Below the pieces are notes generated by a model. That model had not been told where the DNA came from, made no database searches, and saw only the letters and a list, made by a program, of their open reading frames with translations. Below are positions 22,577-34,500 of a DNA stretch of 64,000 nucleotides, piece by piece. This stretch comes from Megaleporinus macrocephalus (lineage: Eukaryota > Chordata > Actinopteri > Characiformes > Anostomidae): the NCBI GenBank assembly GCA_021613375.1, contig CM038716.1, positions 15,468,024-15,532,023 of the forward strand, given 5' to 3'. Position 1 is the first letter of the stretch; the number at the start of each line of letters is the position of its first letter. A program made the position numbers and the translations under genes.

Positions 22577-24000
22577 TTGTTTACCACGAACTCCTGATAT
22601 GCTGAAAAAAACTCCTGACACTGCAGTTACACTTCTACACTGATCAACAAGTTTCTAAAACATACATACAAACAAATTAATATATAAATAATACATTAAT
22701 AACAGAAAATCAAATTGTGACATGTAAAAAGTCCTTACAATTAAGAAAAAAATAAAAACAAATAAATATAACTGAATAAAATATACTGTAACAAATATAG
22801 ATTTTTACTTTTACCAGTCGGAATTATATTTTAGCAGCATAAAATACTAAATATAGTCTTCCTAAATTTAGTTTATCCTGTTACAATTCCTTCTATTGCA
22901 ATAAAGTGGGAAAAGCCATGAATACTTACTAACGAGAACTGAACTCATTTAACTCTTAAATTAAATGTTTAAAAAGTAAAACTCTCATAGGTGTTTCTTT
23001 CCAGCTACATTAACTCTGATGATCATAAAAAGAACTTATCTGTGAAATCTGTCAGCTATTAACAATTTCACATCTCTTTCTTAAGTCATTTTTTTTGTTA
23101 GTCATAATAGGTGTGACCGTACATTTCCACCAGTCAGGTCATTTTATTCGAATATGTGAAAGGGCAATGAACTCTCGACTGTCTAATTTTAATGGCTCAG
23201 GGGAATACCAGGCACTCGGCAAAATCCCCTCTTTTACCCACCTCTTTAGCTTTGAGTGGATTTTAGAGGGCCACTGATAAGGAATCAATAATCTGTTATG
23301 CATTTATTTAATCAATAAATGCATTGATGCATGGCTATTTAACATAATGTCATTTTATGACAGCTGCACATTTTGTATAATTAATTAATTGTCATAATGG
23401 TAATGTCTGTATTTATTCATACTCAATGTTCCTAATATCACATGAGTGTGTTTATTTAATTTTCTTTTACTTTGACATGCTGTTGATGTGTCTACCTCTT
23501 ATTTAGCTGTTCTCGCTGTGGCCTGATGGTGTCAGCACAATCACTTGTTATACAGAAAAGGCTCACTAGTGCAGTGTTTTGCAGTCCTGGTCCTGGAGGT
23601 CCACTGCCCTGCGCTTTTTAGTGTTTCTCTGCTCCCAACACACCTAATACAACTAATCATTGCAGACAGTTAATGTGTGTAGGGTTGCTAAAGCCGGCAA
23701 AGTACTAAAATATCAACACTCTTCAAAGAAAAACATGTAACTCAATTTTTGAGCGCTGCCAAATACATTGAGTGTAAATTTTATGATGACTGGACCAACA
23801 GAAATACTCCAAAAAAGCTTGGAAACAATTCTGGGTTTATTGACATAGAGTGGGTGCACCCTCCAGGGCCAGGGTGCACCAATAAGCATACTTTGAATTA
23901 CAGACTTTATAAAATACTAACAGTCCAGGACTGACTTCACTGGGCGCTATGAAAAATACACAATTTAGCTAATTCATACAATTATACAATATCAACATAT

Positions 24001-24440
24001 ACACTGTAAGTTTGGACACACATAGTCAGGTTTTTCTTATTTTTACTGTTTTAATAGTAATAATATTAGGGAATAATTGTGAAAACATCAAAACTCCAAA
24101 ATATAAATTATGGAATAATTACTGGACTGAATAACTGAATAAAGCATCTGGATGTGGTTTAAAGAATGTTTATATTGTCTTTTAGAAACGAGCCTCATTT
24201 GCTCTGAAGCAGTTTTTCTCATAAACTGTTTTATGAGGAGCCACACAAGATGCTTTGATTGAACATGATAGCACAAATGCTGAAACTTTGTTATTTCTGG
24301 CAGTCATACAGCAGTTTTTGTGGTGTTATAGGTGAAATAAAATATGCATTTTTGTTTGTACACCAACACAAATCAGAATGTCTTTATAATAATACAAATA
24401 TATATTCAGTTAGGTATGTCCAAACTTTTAACTGGTGGTA
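24001..24440. mobile_element. Tc1/mariner-derived non-autonomous element
   Basis: The left end ACACTGTAAGTTTGGACACA and the right end GTATGTCCAAACTTTTAACT are inverted repeats. The flanks are TA-rich, as expected for TA-targeted Tc1 insertions. The interior is AT-rich, without transposase. The termini resemble fish Tc1-like elements. Confidence 0.55.
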
Positions 24441-25954
24441 TAAGCCCACACACCAGTAATCATGATCCAAGAACTTGGATTTTAGAAGTATTCACCATTT
24501 TCCAGTTAAGAAAAATTTGTACACTTGTAACAAACAAGAGATCTGTTCTCTCCATTTCTAGGTGCTACTGGCACAATACACATACAGGTACATATCACTT
24601 ATGTTCAAAACTGTATGTTATTTATGTTGTATTCACATGTATAACACTAACTGAATACTGAACTGTAGCTAAGATATTGGCAGTTTTTTCCTAATATACC
24701 CTGAGTTTTTTTTTATATTGACAATGGATGCAGTGGTGTGACCAGTTACCATTAATGTCACAGCGCCCTCTGTCAGATGCAAAATGGTGCAACACACAAG
24801 CATGTTATGTTTTTAATGATCAGACAGTCCATTCTTGATTTTATACTTAGGACCAGGGGCGCTTTAACCTGCATGTAGGACTTGAGGTGGTCTACACATG
24901 GTCATGAGCCCTATGGGTATCGTTACACACAGCATCCAATAACATTCATTTTTTTAAAGAAAGGTGCACATGCTGCTCCAACACTGCCATCCATGCCTGC
25001 ATAATGCTTAGCCCAGAAACAGATCATTAGAAGTAATTGGCGGTCAAGGCTGGAAATTTGCTCTGAGAAGGCAGTCTATTCCCAAATTAAGCTAAAGTCT
25101 GCTGTGCCAGGTTCTCTCTCAGATTTCTTCTTCCAAATGGCAGCTTCATTCCGGCACCTGTAATCGCTGCACCAATCAAGGTCAAATGGATCATTTGTAT
25201 AAGAAACTGGCAAACAAGAAGCCAGTTTCAGCCTCACCTGTGCCTTTTAGCTAGAAATAAGTGAGACTGAGGACATTTTTTGAATTTTCAAACTGATACC
25301 AAACGTAATAAACCCAATAAATGTATCAAAACTGATAAATATCAACACTGGAGCACCCTGCACTATGAAGCATGTACAAAGGCAGCAAACTTAAAAACAT
25401 AAACCTAATCACCAAAGTCTAAAACAAACTACCATGGCGTGCCTAAAAAATGTAGGTGATGCGTCTATGTCCTACTTAAAATATAGGGTTAGCTGTTGCT
25501 GTGATATTTTCACAGGGCCTGTTTTAACCTTAGTATTAAAGAAGCTTTGTAAATACTAATTTTGAAGGAGACTGATGACAACAACAATGTTTTTTGTCTT
25601 TGGGCTGGTAGAAAACAACAGACTCGACAGGATAGAATCACACTTTAAAAAACATCAGCACATTTATATTTAAATTAAGGCTTTAAGTTCTAGCACTGGT
25701 GCACTGACAACATACTGAAGGGGGATTAAGAGATAGCAACAGTCGCTGTGCAGCCGTGACAGGGCTGACAAAAAAAGGCGAGTTTGGCCGTGACACAGTG
25801 AGAGCACTGTGCAACATTTCAAATTTCTTTAAAAAAACCCCAAAACTTTAAATATACTCTCCCCCTTTAATTGAACAGGCCTGTAATCTATCTGGGAGAT
25901 TCTGTTAGTGAAGGAGCATAAATACATCTCATACCACCCCCCGAACACCCCCCC

Positions 25955-26002
25955 CCACACACACACACTAGCACACACTAGCACACACTAGCACATACTA
26001 GC
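25955..26002. repeat. CA-rich tract and 10-mer tandem repeat
   Basis: A CA run leads into repeated CACACACTAG units, next to the R3 repeat copy at 26016. Confidence 0.85.
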
Positions 26003-26015
26003 AAGCCCTAACTCA

Positions 26016-26270
26016 CGCCCACTATGTTAGTGTCACTGCATTGCTGAGAATGACCCACCACTAAACAGCACATGCTCTGTGGTGGTCCTGTGGGGGTCCT
26101 GATCATTGATGAACAGGGTGAAAGGGGATAAACAAAGCATGAAGAAACAGATGGACTACAGTCAGTAATTGTAGAACTACAAAGTACTATTATACAGTAA
26201 ATGGAGCTGATTAAATAGACAGTGAGTGTAGGTACAAGGAGGTGGTTTGAATGTTATGGCTGATCTGTGT
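26016..26270. repeat. R3-family dispersed repeat copy
   Basis: Shares long blocks with 44640-45190: GTGTCACTGCATTGCTGAGA, GTGGTGGTCCTGTGGGGGTC, AATTGTAGAACTACAAAGTA and AGTGAGTGTAGGTACAAGGA. The family is familiar from otophysan genomes (memory). No coding sequence. Confidence 0.6.
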
Positions 26271-27920
26271 ATATCTGTATTTATTTGTGGGAGAGCTGAG
26301 GGTCTTGCTATTCACATTATATTTGCAAGAGGTGGAGGGGCCAAGGGGCCTTTATTTAATTTTTTGTCATTTAATTATTAAGGGCTATTCGATCATGTAA
26401 TTTTGTCATCTTCTGTTTCCATTCTTGGAGCTCCCTGTGGTCCCCTGGCAGTCACAGTGCTTGGGTCAGTAGTCCATTTAAACAGTTTGGCAGATGTGCT
26501 GAGATATAGAACATTTTTATATATTCTCTTTGGCTCCACCGATTATTTCAACACTGATTTTAAGAAGATCAGGTGAAAAGCTGTGGACTCATTTGGAAAG
26601 CTTGTTAGATGAAGGCAAAAACGTCTATATTATCACTTAAACTCAATTTTATGCCCATAGCACAAATAAATAGTGCCCATGTTTTTCAAATGACCAATAA
26701 TGATCCCTCTTCCACCACAACCATACAGCATGTACAAATTCAGTTTCAACAAGTAGTTGCTATTAAAAAAATGATATTAGTGTGTTTATGTTGTTTCTTT
26801 CATTTCTCTTAAGATTATATTCTCATCTGCTCTGTAGCTGTTTTCTCAGAAGCATCATGTTGGTTTTGCTCTTTCATGTTTCTCCCCATTCAGAAAGATT
26901 CTGACCTTGTACTACTGGAACTACTGTACTACTTGCCAAGAATGTCGCCAAGTGGACATACTTTCCTACTCAAATTTGCTAAAACTTGGTTTAAAGACAT
27001 CAAATGAAATGTTGTGCTTTTGTCATATTACATATTTTCAGGCAATTTGCTATAAACAGCTTTGTTCACCATTTCGTTTAGTGCTTGAAAAGATATACGG
27101 GTCGGTTTGCAGTACTGGTTCAAAAGCAGACTCCTGTGTTCACTCGATATTAAGTGATTATGGATGATGACCCATGCGCAGCACTGAAGCTGCACAGAGT
27201 TTACAGAATAGACAAGGAGTCGAGTGTGTTCCTCTTGGTGCATAAGCTTTTTTTATTATTTAAAAACATTATTATATTGTTGCTGCCCAATGAAAAACAA
27301 GTATTTCAAAATCAGTAACTTTACAGGAGAGGACAAAAATAATTAATTTTTAATTTAAGCCAATGGAACCAGGTTTTTTTTTCAAGCTATTTTGGAGCAT
27401 ATGGAGGTCTATTCATCATGACATTTTCACACAATGTAAACGACAACTGCGGCATTCAAATAATGTAAAAAAAAAATAAAATCAACAAAAATGAAGATGC
27501 ATGTTTTTCTTCGGACAGCGACGATATGCTAACGCTCTTTCACCAGGTATACTCCCAGCAACATACTGATTTCCTGATACGTCTTCTGGACTTAACTGTT
27601 GACCAGCCACAAGTCAGAATGCTGACGAGGGCAAATTAATTATACATTTATCAAGTTGCGTAAGTGATTTGACTATTTATCCAAGAGGCTGACAGACAAA
27701 AACCTGCCTTGTGTTTCTATCTTTCTGGTTTCGCATGACCGCATGTCTGTGGCTAAAGCTTGAATGGCTCCTGAGCTTCTATATCCGAACAGTTTACTTA
27801 ATAATTGATGTGCAGCCGTGGCTAGAAATGTGCAGCGTGAATAGAAATGGCTTTTATTTAAACACGTACAGCGGTGTTAGTGGGTGGAAGCCGTAACATT
27901 ATTAACATAAAGACAGTGGT

Positions 27921-27930
27921 GCGCATGCGC
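27921..27930. promoter_or_regulatory. NRF1-type palindrome in the ppp1r14a CpG-rich promoter
   Basis: A perfect GCGCATGCGC palindrome, the NRF1 consensus, lies 186 bp before the ppp1r14a ATG. It stands at the edge of a GC- and CpG-rich stretch (about 27915-28320) in otherwise AT-rich DNA. No TATA box is evident, which fits a CpG-island promoter. Confidence 0.55.
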
Positions 27931-28031
27931 GGTGCAAATCGGACAGGGGCCGCAGAGCTGGTAACGACGAGCCCCCGCTGAATCAGTAGTAAACCGGCGG
28001 CACTAGGACCTGTGCGTTGCCCCTGCGGGCC

Positions 28032-28058
28032 ATGTCGGCGCTCCTCGTGCTCCGCTAG
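28032..28058 (+). other. short upstream ORF in the ppp1r14a leader
   Basis: An ATG with G at -3 opens an 8-codon ORF (MSALLVLR) with its own stop, 57 nt before the main start. If the leader includes it, it could lower translation of ppp1r14a. Whether the transcript starts upstream of it is inferred from the promoter position. Confidence 0.45.
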
Positions 28059-28115
28059 CGCACTACTCAAACCCAGCCGGTCCCGCGCGCACCCTGTCAC
28101 TCCCAGCAGCTGGAC

Positions 28116-28313
28116 ATGGCAGCGAACCGGGTCGGGAGACGTTATAACAGCAAAGTGCACTCCCCTAACAGAGGCGCCGGCCGGGAAGCCGGTCTGAGCG
28201 TGCAGAAGAGACAAGCCAGGGTGACCGTGAAGTACAACAGAAAGGAGCTCCAGAGGCGTCTGGATGTGGAGAAGTGGATAGACGCGGGTCTAGACGAACT
28301 CTATGCGGGAAGG
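28116..28313 (+). CDS. ppp1r14a: ppp1r14a exon 1: N-terminus, inhibitory Thr and first helix
   Basis: Residues 1-66, ending at GGAAGG|GTGAGT in phase 0. It contains the basic N-terminus, the phosphorylation site (Thr37) in RVTVKY, and the helix QRRLDVEKWIDAGLDELY. The frame continues six codons into the intron to a stop. Confidence 0.95.
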
Positions 28314-28540
28314 GTGAGTGATACACTGGCGTGATACAGTAGAGCACGCGGCATCTAAATATGTGTGAGATCTGGATTTTAATAATCGTTCGGATGAAGC
28401 TAAATGTGTCATAAGACATTTTTATGTTTGATTATGACTGAATTGTATGGCCACTGCAACAACTGGAGGCGATGATTATTCAACATGGATCTTAGTGAAT
28501 GAGTGAATGAACAGAGTTGAATGTAGAACTGCAGTCTGAG

Positions 28541-28589
<49 letters not shown>

Positions 28590-31500
28590 TAGGTGAACAC
28601 CCAGAATGATCCACGTGGAAATGAGCATGCATGTCCTCAGTGTAGGGCAGGTGTGCCACAGAATAAAAAGCATATTTTTGGAAAAGCAGCCGCAGCTGAG
28701 CTTATCATCGTCCCCGGAGTTTTGTTATTAAGGCATACTGTATGAAGAAATTGGTGTGCTATGTTCATGGAGTGTCTATATATAACCACGTTTACCCAAA
28801 AGGGCGTGAGTCCTCTCACTCCTGATAGTGGCTTAGCCGTGACTGTGTCCATAGAAATAATAGTAACTTTACTTTTCTTTCCGATAAAGGATGGCTTTTG
28901 TGCCATCAGGTAATAGATGACCCTTGAAGACACGCTTGCTCAGTGGTGTAGTGAAGTCAAGTGCTGTTAGCAGGCCAGTCCTATTCAGATACTCTGAACA
29001 AGCTAATTAACTATTCAACCATTTTACTGGCACACTAGTTAGAGGTGTACATCTATGAAATCCATGTTTCGTGTTGTCAAATGTTTCAAAAGCACTTCAT
29101 CCACCCTCATACCCCATACCCTTTATTTTTAGACTGTACTCAAATAACCTGTCAAACTGCCCCGCCCAGAACCATCACATTATTGATAAGCTGCTTTGCG
29201 AATTTAGCCAAAAACACAGAACTTGCATGCACGCTTTATTGTTTTGTTACTTTGTTTAAAGGCATTAAAGGCATCTGCGCATTGCACTCAGTGGCTGACT
29301 GCAGAGAGTGTATTAAATGTATTTATGAAGGTTACATGATTATATACACAATGCACCCAAAGGTACTGACAGGTTTATCTAATATTGAGTACTTACTTGT
29401 GCAGACTGGTCATAATTGCACTACTGGATCTATTAGAAAAGAAAGCTTGGGGCAAAGGTTATTTGACATATGCCCTGAACCAGTTTTTGGCCAGGGCTGA
29501 AGTATTTTCGGTATTTTTCTGGGGAAAAGTGTTCCCAAGAAGAGCAGGGGGAAAAACACAGTCAGATATGAAGTGTTCTCAAACAGTTGTGGCTGGAGGC
29601 TGTGACTGAAACACTTACTTCCTTACATGGACAGCAGTCTGAGCAGTATTGATGCCGGCAGACACCTAGAAAACAGTAAATAAACAAATCATAGTTTCCA
29701 GTGAGTTAGGGTATGTGCAGGTATCTGGGTGGTCTCAGGATGCACTGTTCCCACATTTTCTCTGCAGTTTTTGCCATTTTCTCTATTTTTTTGTATCTTT
29801 TTCAATTTAAAATCTATGTACCTCAGTCAGTGAAATTGATTGGTATCATTATTTAATGTTTAGAGTAACATGAGGCCCACATGTCACTTCTTACCTCAGA
29901 AAAAACTGAAAGCATAAATAGATGAGAGGAAAAATGAGGTCTGACAAAGCAATAACCATTCGTTTAAAATTACCTCTCCTTATAATTACATTCCGTGAAT
30001 GGGTGGGGTTAAACTGCTGTAGGCCAAATAGGTAGATTTATGTAAAAGCAATGGGGTCACAAAAAATAACTTAAATAACAGCTGTTTTTTCAGTGTGGTT
30101 CCAATATATGTACAGTATGGACTACAAAGCGGTGAGACATTTAGAAACTTTAACATTGTTTACATATTATGTTACAGTTTTTATATTAAATTCTAATTCA
30201 CAGTGACTAAGGAACAGCAGTGAATGTGACTCTATTGTGTCTGATCTATAAAATAAGGTTAGTATCAGTGCTGATACTGATATGTTAGAGTGATGCATTC
30301 CTAATGCTGCCTAGCTGTTAAGCACTTCTTTAGGTCTTTACAGAAAGTTGTAGAATGTAAGAAAGCAGCAGCAGAAAGCTTCTGTATTCACAGCTAGAAA
30401 TGTTTGGTGACTGCACAGAGTAGCTCTTGAAGAGAATTAACCAGATTCAGTGCAGAATGGAAGGACGAGACAAATGCTGAGATGGCTGCTACCTTGCCAC
30501 ATGGTCTGCTCACCCACTGAGCTGTAAATCTGCCCACCAGCACTGCTTCATCGTCCAGCCATGAAGATCGCAGGTAGCTGGACACTGCTGTAGCCAGGAC
30601 ACACCTTGTAACATCCAAATGCATCCTTTGGAATAATCTCAGCTTCTCTAGGTCATTCCTTCATGTGTCAGGTTTGAATAATAGCATCAGCCAAAGCAGG
30701 ACCTCTCCCATATGTTCTTATCCAATAGCGTCTGCCCATTACAGATCCAATAAACCCCAACAGTGCACATGTGTATTCCCTACAAGGAGCACATTTATTA
30801 CAGTTTAATGAAAGCAAGCCCACTGCCAACACTGGTCACAACCTGGAAGATACAATCTAATCACTGGTAAACAATCATGGCACCACACCTGCTCTAGAGA
30901 CACATAATATGCAGATGCGCAGATTTTATAGTGCATAGTACTGCAGTGTGCTGAATTGTCTTGTGCAGTTAAATTGGAGAAACCAGTTTTACAATTCTAG
31001 GACAAACCTCAAGAGTCAATACCATATGCCTTTATTGTATGTGTAGGTCCAGTTCCACCTTCTCTTTATCCTTTGGAAATCAACAAGTCCAGGTTGTAAC
31101 ACTCCTTCATCCTGAATGTGTGGGCCTAAAACGGCATGGACTGAATTGGTGGATACATGTAAAGTGTTGTTTTTTGTCAATTTCACATATGGACTGTATG
31201 CTCGGGTGAAATTCAAATGTTTATAAACTACATCAAATGTGAATAAAATTAAAAAAAAAAAAGTCCATAAAACATGGACTTTTACATTTTGTGGTCTCAT
31301 TTACAAATTAGAAAGGTTAAAGAACCATACACTGGAAGGGTTGTTTCAGGGACCCCAAAGTGGTTATTCTGTGGCGCAACCCTGATTGGCATCTTTATTC
31401 TTCAGAGTAAACCACCATATCTGTTGGCCTGTGATGCTAAAGAAAGAATGGACACCAGCAAGGATGTAATCAGATCCCCCCCTCGCATCCCCCTTCATTT

Positions 31501-34500
31501 CCTGGCAAAGCGAAAGGCCTGACCACAGTGAAGCTGGAAAGCCAGGTCTCAATGCTAACGATCCTGGGATTGATTGATGCAATCCCCACCTCCTGGAGTG
31601 TTCTTCATGACTAAAGGCAATGGGGGCTGGGAATTTAAAGACCCCATATGTCAGTGTAGCGCACAAAGAAAACCCCTGGCGCGTCAACAACCCCCCATTC
31701 TCTTCTGCTACATCACTTCCCCTCGGCCTAAACAACCAGCATCACATGCCCCATTAAGCAGAGCCATTAGGCATCTACTGCTCCATCCGAGATTCATCAG
31801 AAGCCTAGATTAACAGCACGAATTGCTCTGCTGCAGGTTTGTTTGCAGATCAACACTGGGTTAACTTTAATCCAGTGTCTGCCACCATGTAGAGTACACT
31901 CAGGATGATGAGTCTGCATTAAAGGTCTACTCCAGTGTTTTTCAGGCTGTCACATCTGTAACACACAGCCGATTAGTTTACTAATGCCGATTGTTGATTC
32001 GTGTTGAGTGTTGATTTGAAAGACCTTTCTAGTTGGGTAGATGTTAAAGAACCTTCCTATTGACTTTTGTTGTGTCAACCGTTTGTCTGTTTGTATGACC
32101 AAATGATTGACCATAGTAATCAGCGATTTTTGGGCTGCAGAGATTGTGTTGCTGGAATATTTCTTTAACTGTTTAACGTTACGTGTGCTTTATGTAATCC
32201 TAATAAATTACAGCTGTCTCAACCATCATGAGCATGAAAATCCAGTGGGCTTTTTTTAAAGCAGCAGTTAAATCTTCACAAATGATGTGAAGATTTGATC
32301 GCAGCCTGTAATCTCTTGCTGCAGACTGCAGACTCGGTTGATTGAAGATTACTTTCATGGTTAGGTCTTTCACAGTTACACTAATCACATGTGTTGGGCA
32401 GTGGGCTTTGTTCGAAGCCATTCCTATAGATTTCAGAGTGGCCCAATAGAAATGCTCTGGTTTTGACTTTTAACTAACTGACTAGCCAGTGGAGCGGGTC
32501 GTCTGAATATTAGATTATTTTAATTATTGGACTAGTTTTATATGCCACATTGGCGTAAAACATACGCAGCATCTTTTGTCCTCACACACAGTGACATCTG
32601 TCTGGCTGGCCGTCTGATTGAGCAAATGTCTCTGACTGCTTTCTCTGGTCTCCTGGGGATATGAAGTGAAAATGGCCGCTTAAAAGCACATTGCCCCTCC
32701 TGTAAAGCCACGCTAATAAAATGCTGTGTATGCACGGTCAGAGCGAGAGAGATAGGGCAGGCAAGTAGAAAAAGCCAGTGCGGGAGCAGTTAAGTGGACA
32801 GTGAGTCTCTATGAGAGAGGAAATATCTAATTCTTCTCAGCACTAAAATATTCACACTGTGTTTCAGCACAAAGACAGAGTACAGTCTTATATCACAGCA
32901 GAGGAAGGTCTTGCACATGTTCAGTAAATAGCACACAGATGACCACACAGTGGATAACAGCACTAACTACTGGATACAAATCATTCTACAAATCCAGGCT
33001 TTAGACTAAACCCTTACTTTATCAAATGTTACGATAATTATAGCTCATTTTAAACAGTACATGACTAGCGTGCACAGCTTTAAACAGTTACACATAATAT
33101 CACATAAAAGATACTGACAATTCTTAATGTTACATACTGATTTTCAGACTTTGGGACATATTTTCTTCAAAACAATGGGATGTAATAGGGATCACCACAA
33201 GGACATAGAGGGCTGGAGCCTCATCTCCTGCTTTAACATGCACAGATGTGGCTGAAATAAGGTTCCATCTATGAACTAAAACATTAAAAATATGTTCTGA
33301 AGGTGTTCCGAGAGGGCAAAGTCAGTGTTCTTCAGTTAAATTCCTCAATTTTGTATAAAATCTAAATGTAAAAACTACTTCTACAAGATATTTTAAAAAA
33401 GTTTTTAAATATTATTTATCATAAGTTGAAATTTAGGTGATATAGTTTAAGACAAACACTTTTAAATCAATCAAAACATGATCATTGTTCTTCTCTATGG
33501 TCTGAATACTGGATAATTGATCTTGGTTTTTTTTTTACTCCAAAAAATTGTAAGAATGCTGTATATAAATCACAGAATTCACATGTATATGGTATACATG
33601 GTCACCTTCTTGGTGCTTGTAGTATAGCATAATGTTGAAGCATATAATCAGGTCACACTGGAAAACAGGAAAACCTGATTAGTCAGTTATAAAGAAATGC
33701 AAATATGTGTTGATGTAGCTGGAACAAATCCTGCAAGAACTTAGTGAGCGGGTCAAATGTGCTGCACAGCACAGGCTTGGTTCCAGCTAACTGATGCTAA
33801 ATTACTTGCCACCTAAATATTTTCTGAGACCAAGTGACTATTAAGTGAAAGCTGAAATGAAATGTGTGTTGTGTGTCTTAGCCATCGTTGAGCATCCTCA
33901 GTAAAACTTCCCAGCCCTTCTGAAACACTGTCTTTCCACTAATCATGTATATACAGATGCTCATTTTTTGTAGTCATTGTTTGGTGTAAACATCATAAAC
34001 TAATATTTCATTAATAAAAATTATTTTTTTAAATCAAATATGATTTTATTGACTCCTCTGATGGGACACATTTTGCTTTTCATATGAAATGGCTTAGTGG
34101 TGAGTCACATTTCACAGACATCTGAAAACAGATGACGCTCAAAAGAACTTGACATTTTCCTCTGATTGGACAAAGCTTCTGTCTTTGAAGTGCTCAAGCA
34201 TTTCTCCACTCCAGATTAGTGGCAGCGGGATGCTGTACAGACATATATATATATATATATACTGGACAGATTGTATATATTCCATACACTTTTTCAGTCG
34301 CTCAAATTACATTCATTCATTATATTGAGGATCATTCAGACTTTTGGAAATCTACGTAAATATATAGATCTGAAGCAAGTGTTATTTGATGAGTGGATAT
34401 TCAGTGCAGGTACACAGCTGCTCTCAAATAAAGGAAACAAAAAAAGCTCAAAAAGTCAGAGCAAAAAAAAAACCTGCATTAACCACAAGCCACTGGCCTG

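Larger units (their letters stand above)
22366..27900. other. spacer between divergent spint2 and ppp1r14a promoters
   Basis: No exon can be supported here. Contents: the spint2 5' flank, AT-rich DNA, a fragment of a hAT-like repeat (about 23576-23690), a Tc1-like element (24001-24440), a CA-rich tract with a 10-mer repeat (about 25955-26002) and an R3-family repeat copy (about 26016-26270). Open frames here are short and show no codon bias or domains. Confidence 0.7.

Noticed and set aside
29045..29500. 151-codon open frame in ppp1r14a intron 1
   Set aside because: No ATG at its listed start, no domain, no splice-bounded exon, composition like the surrounding intron.
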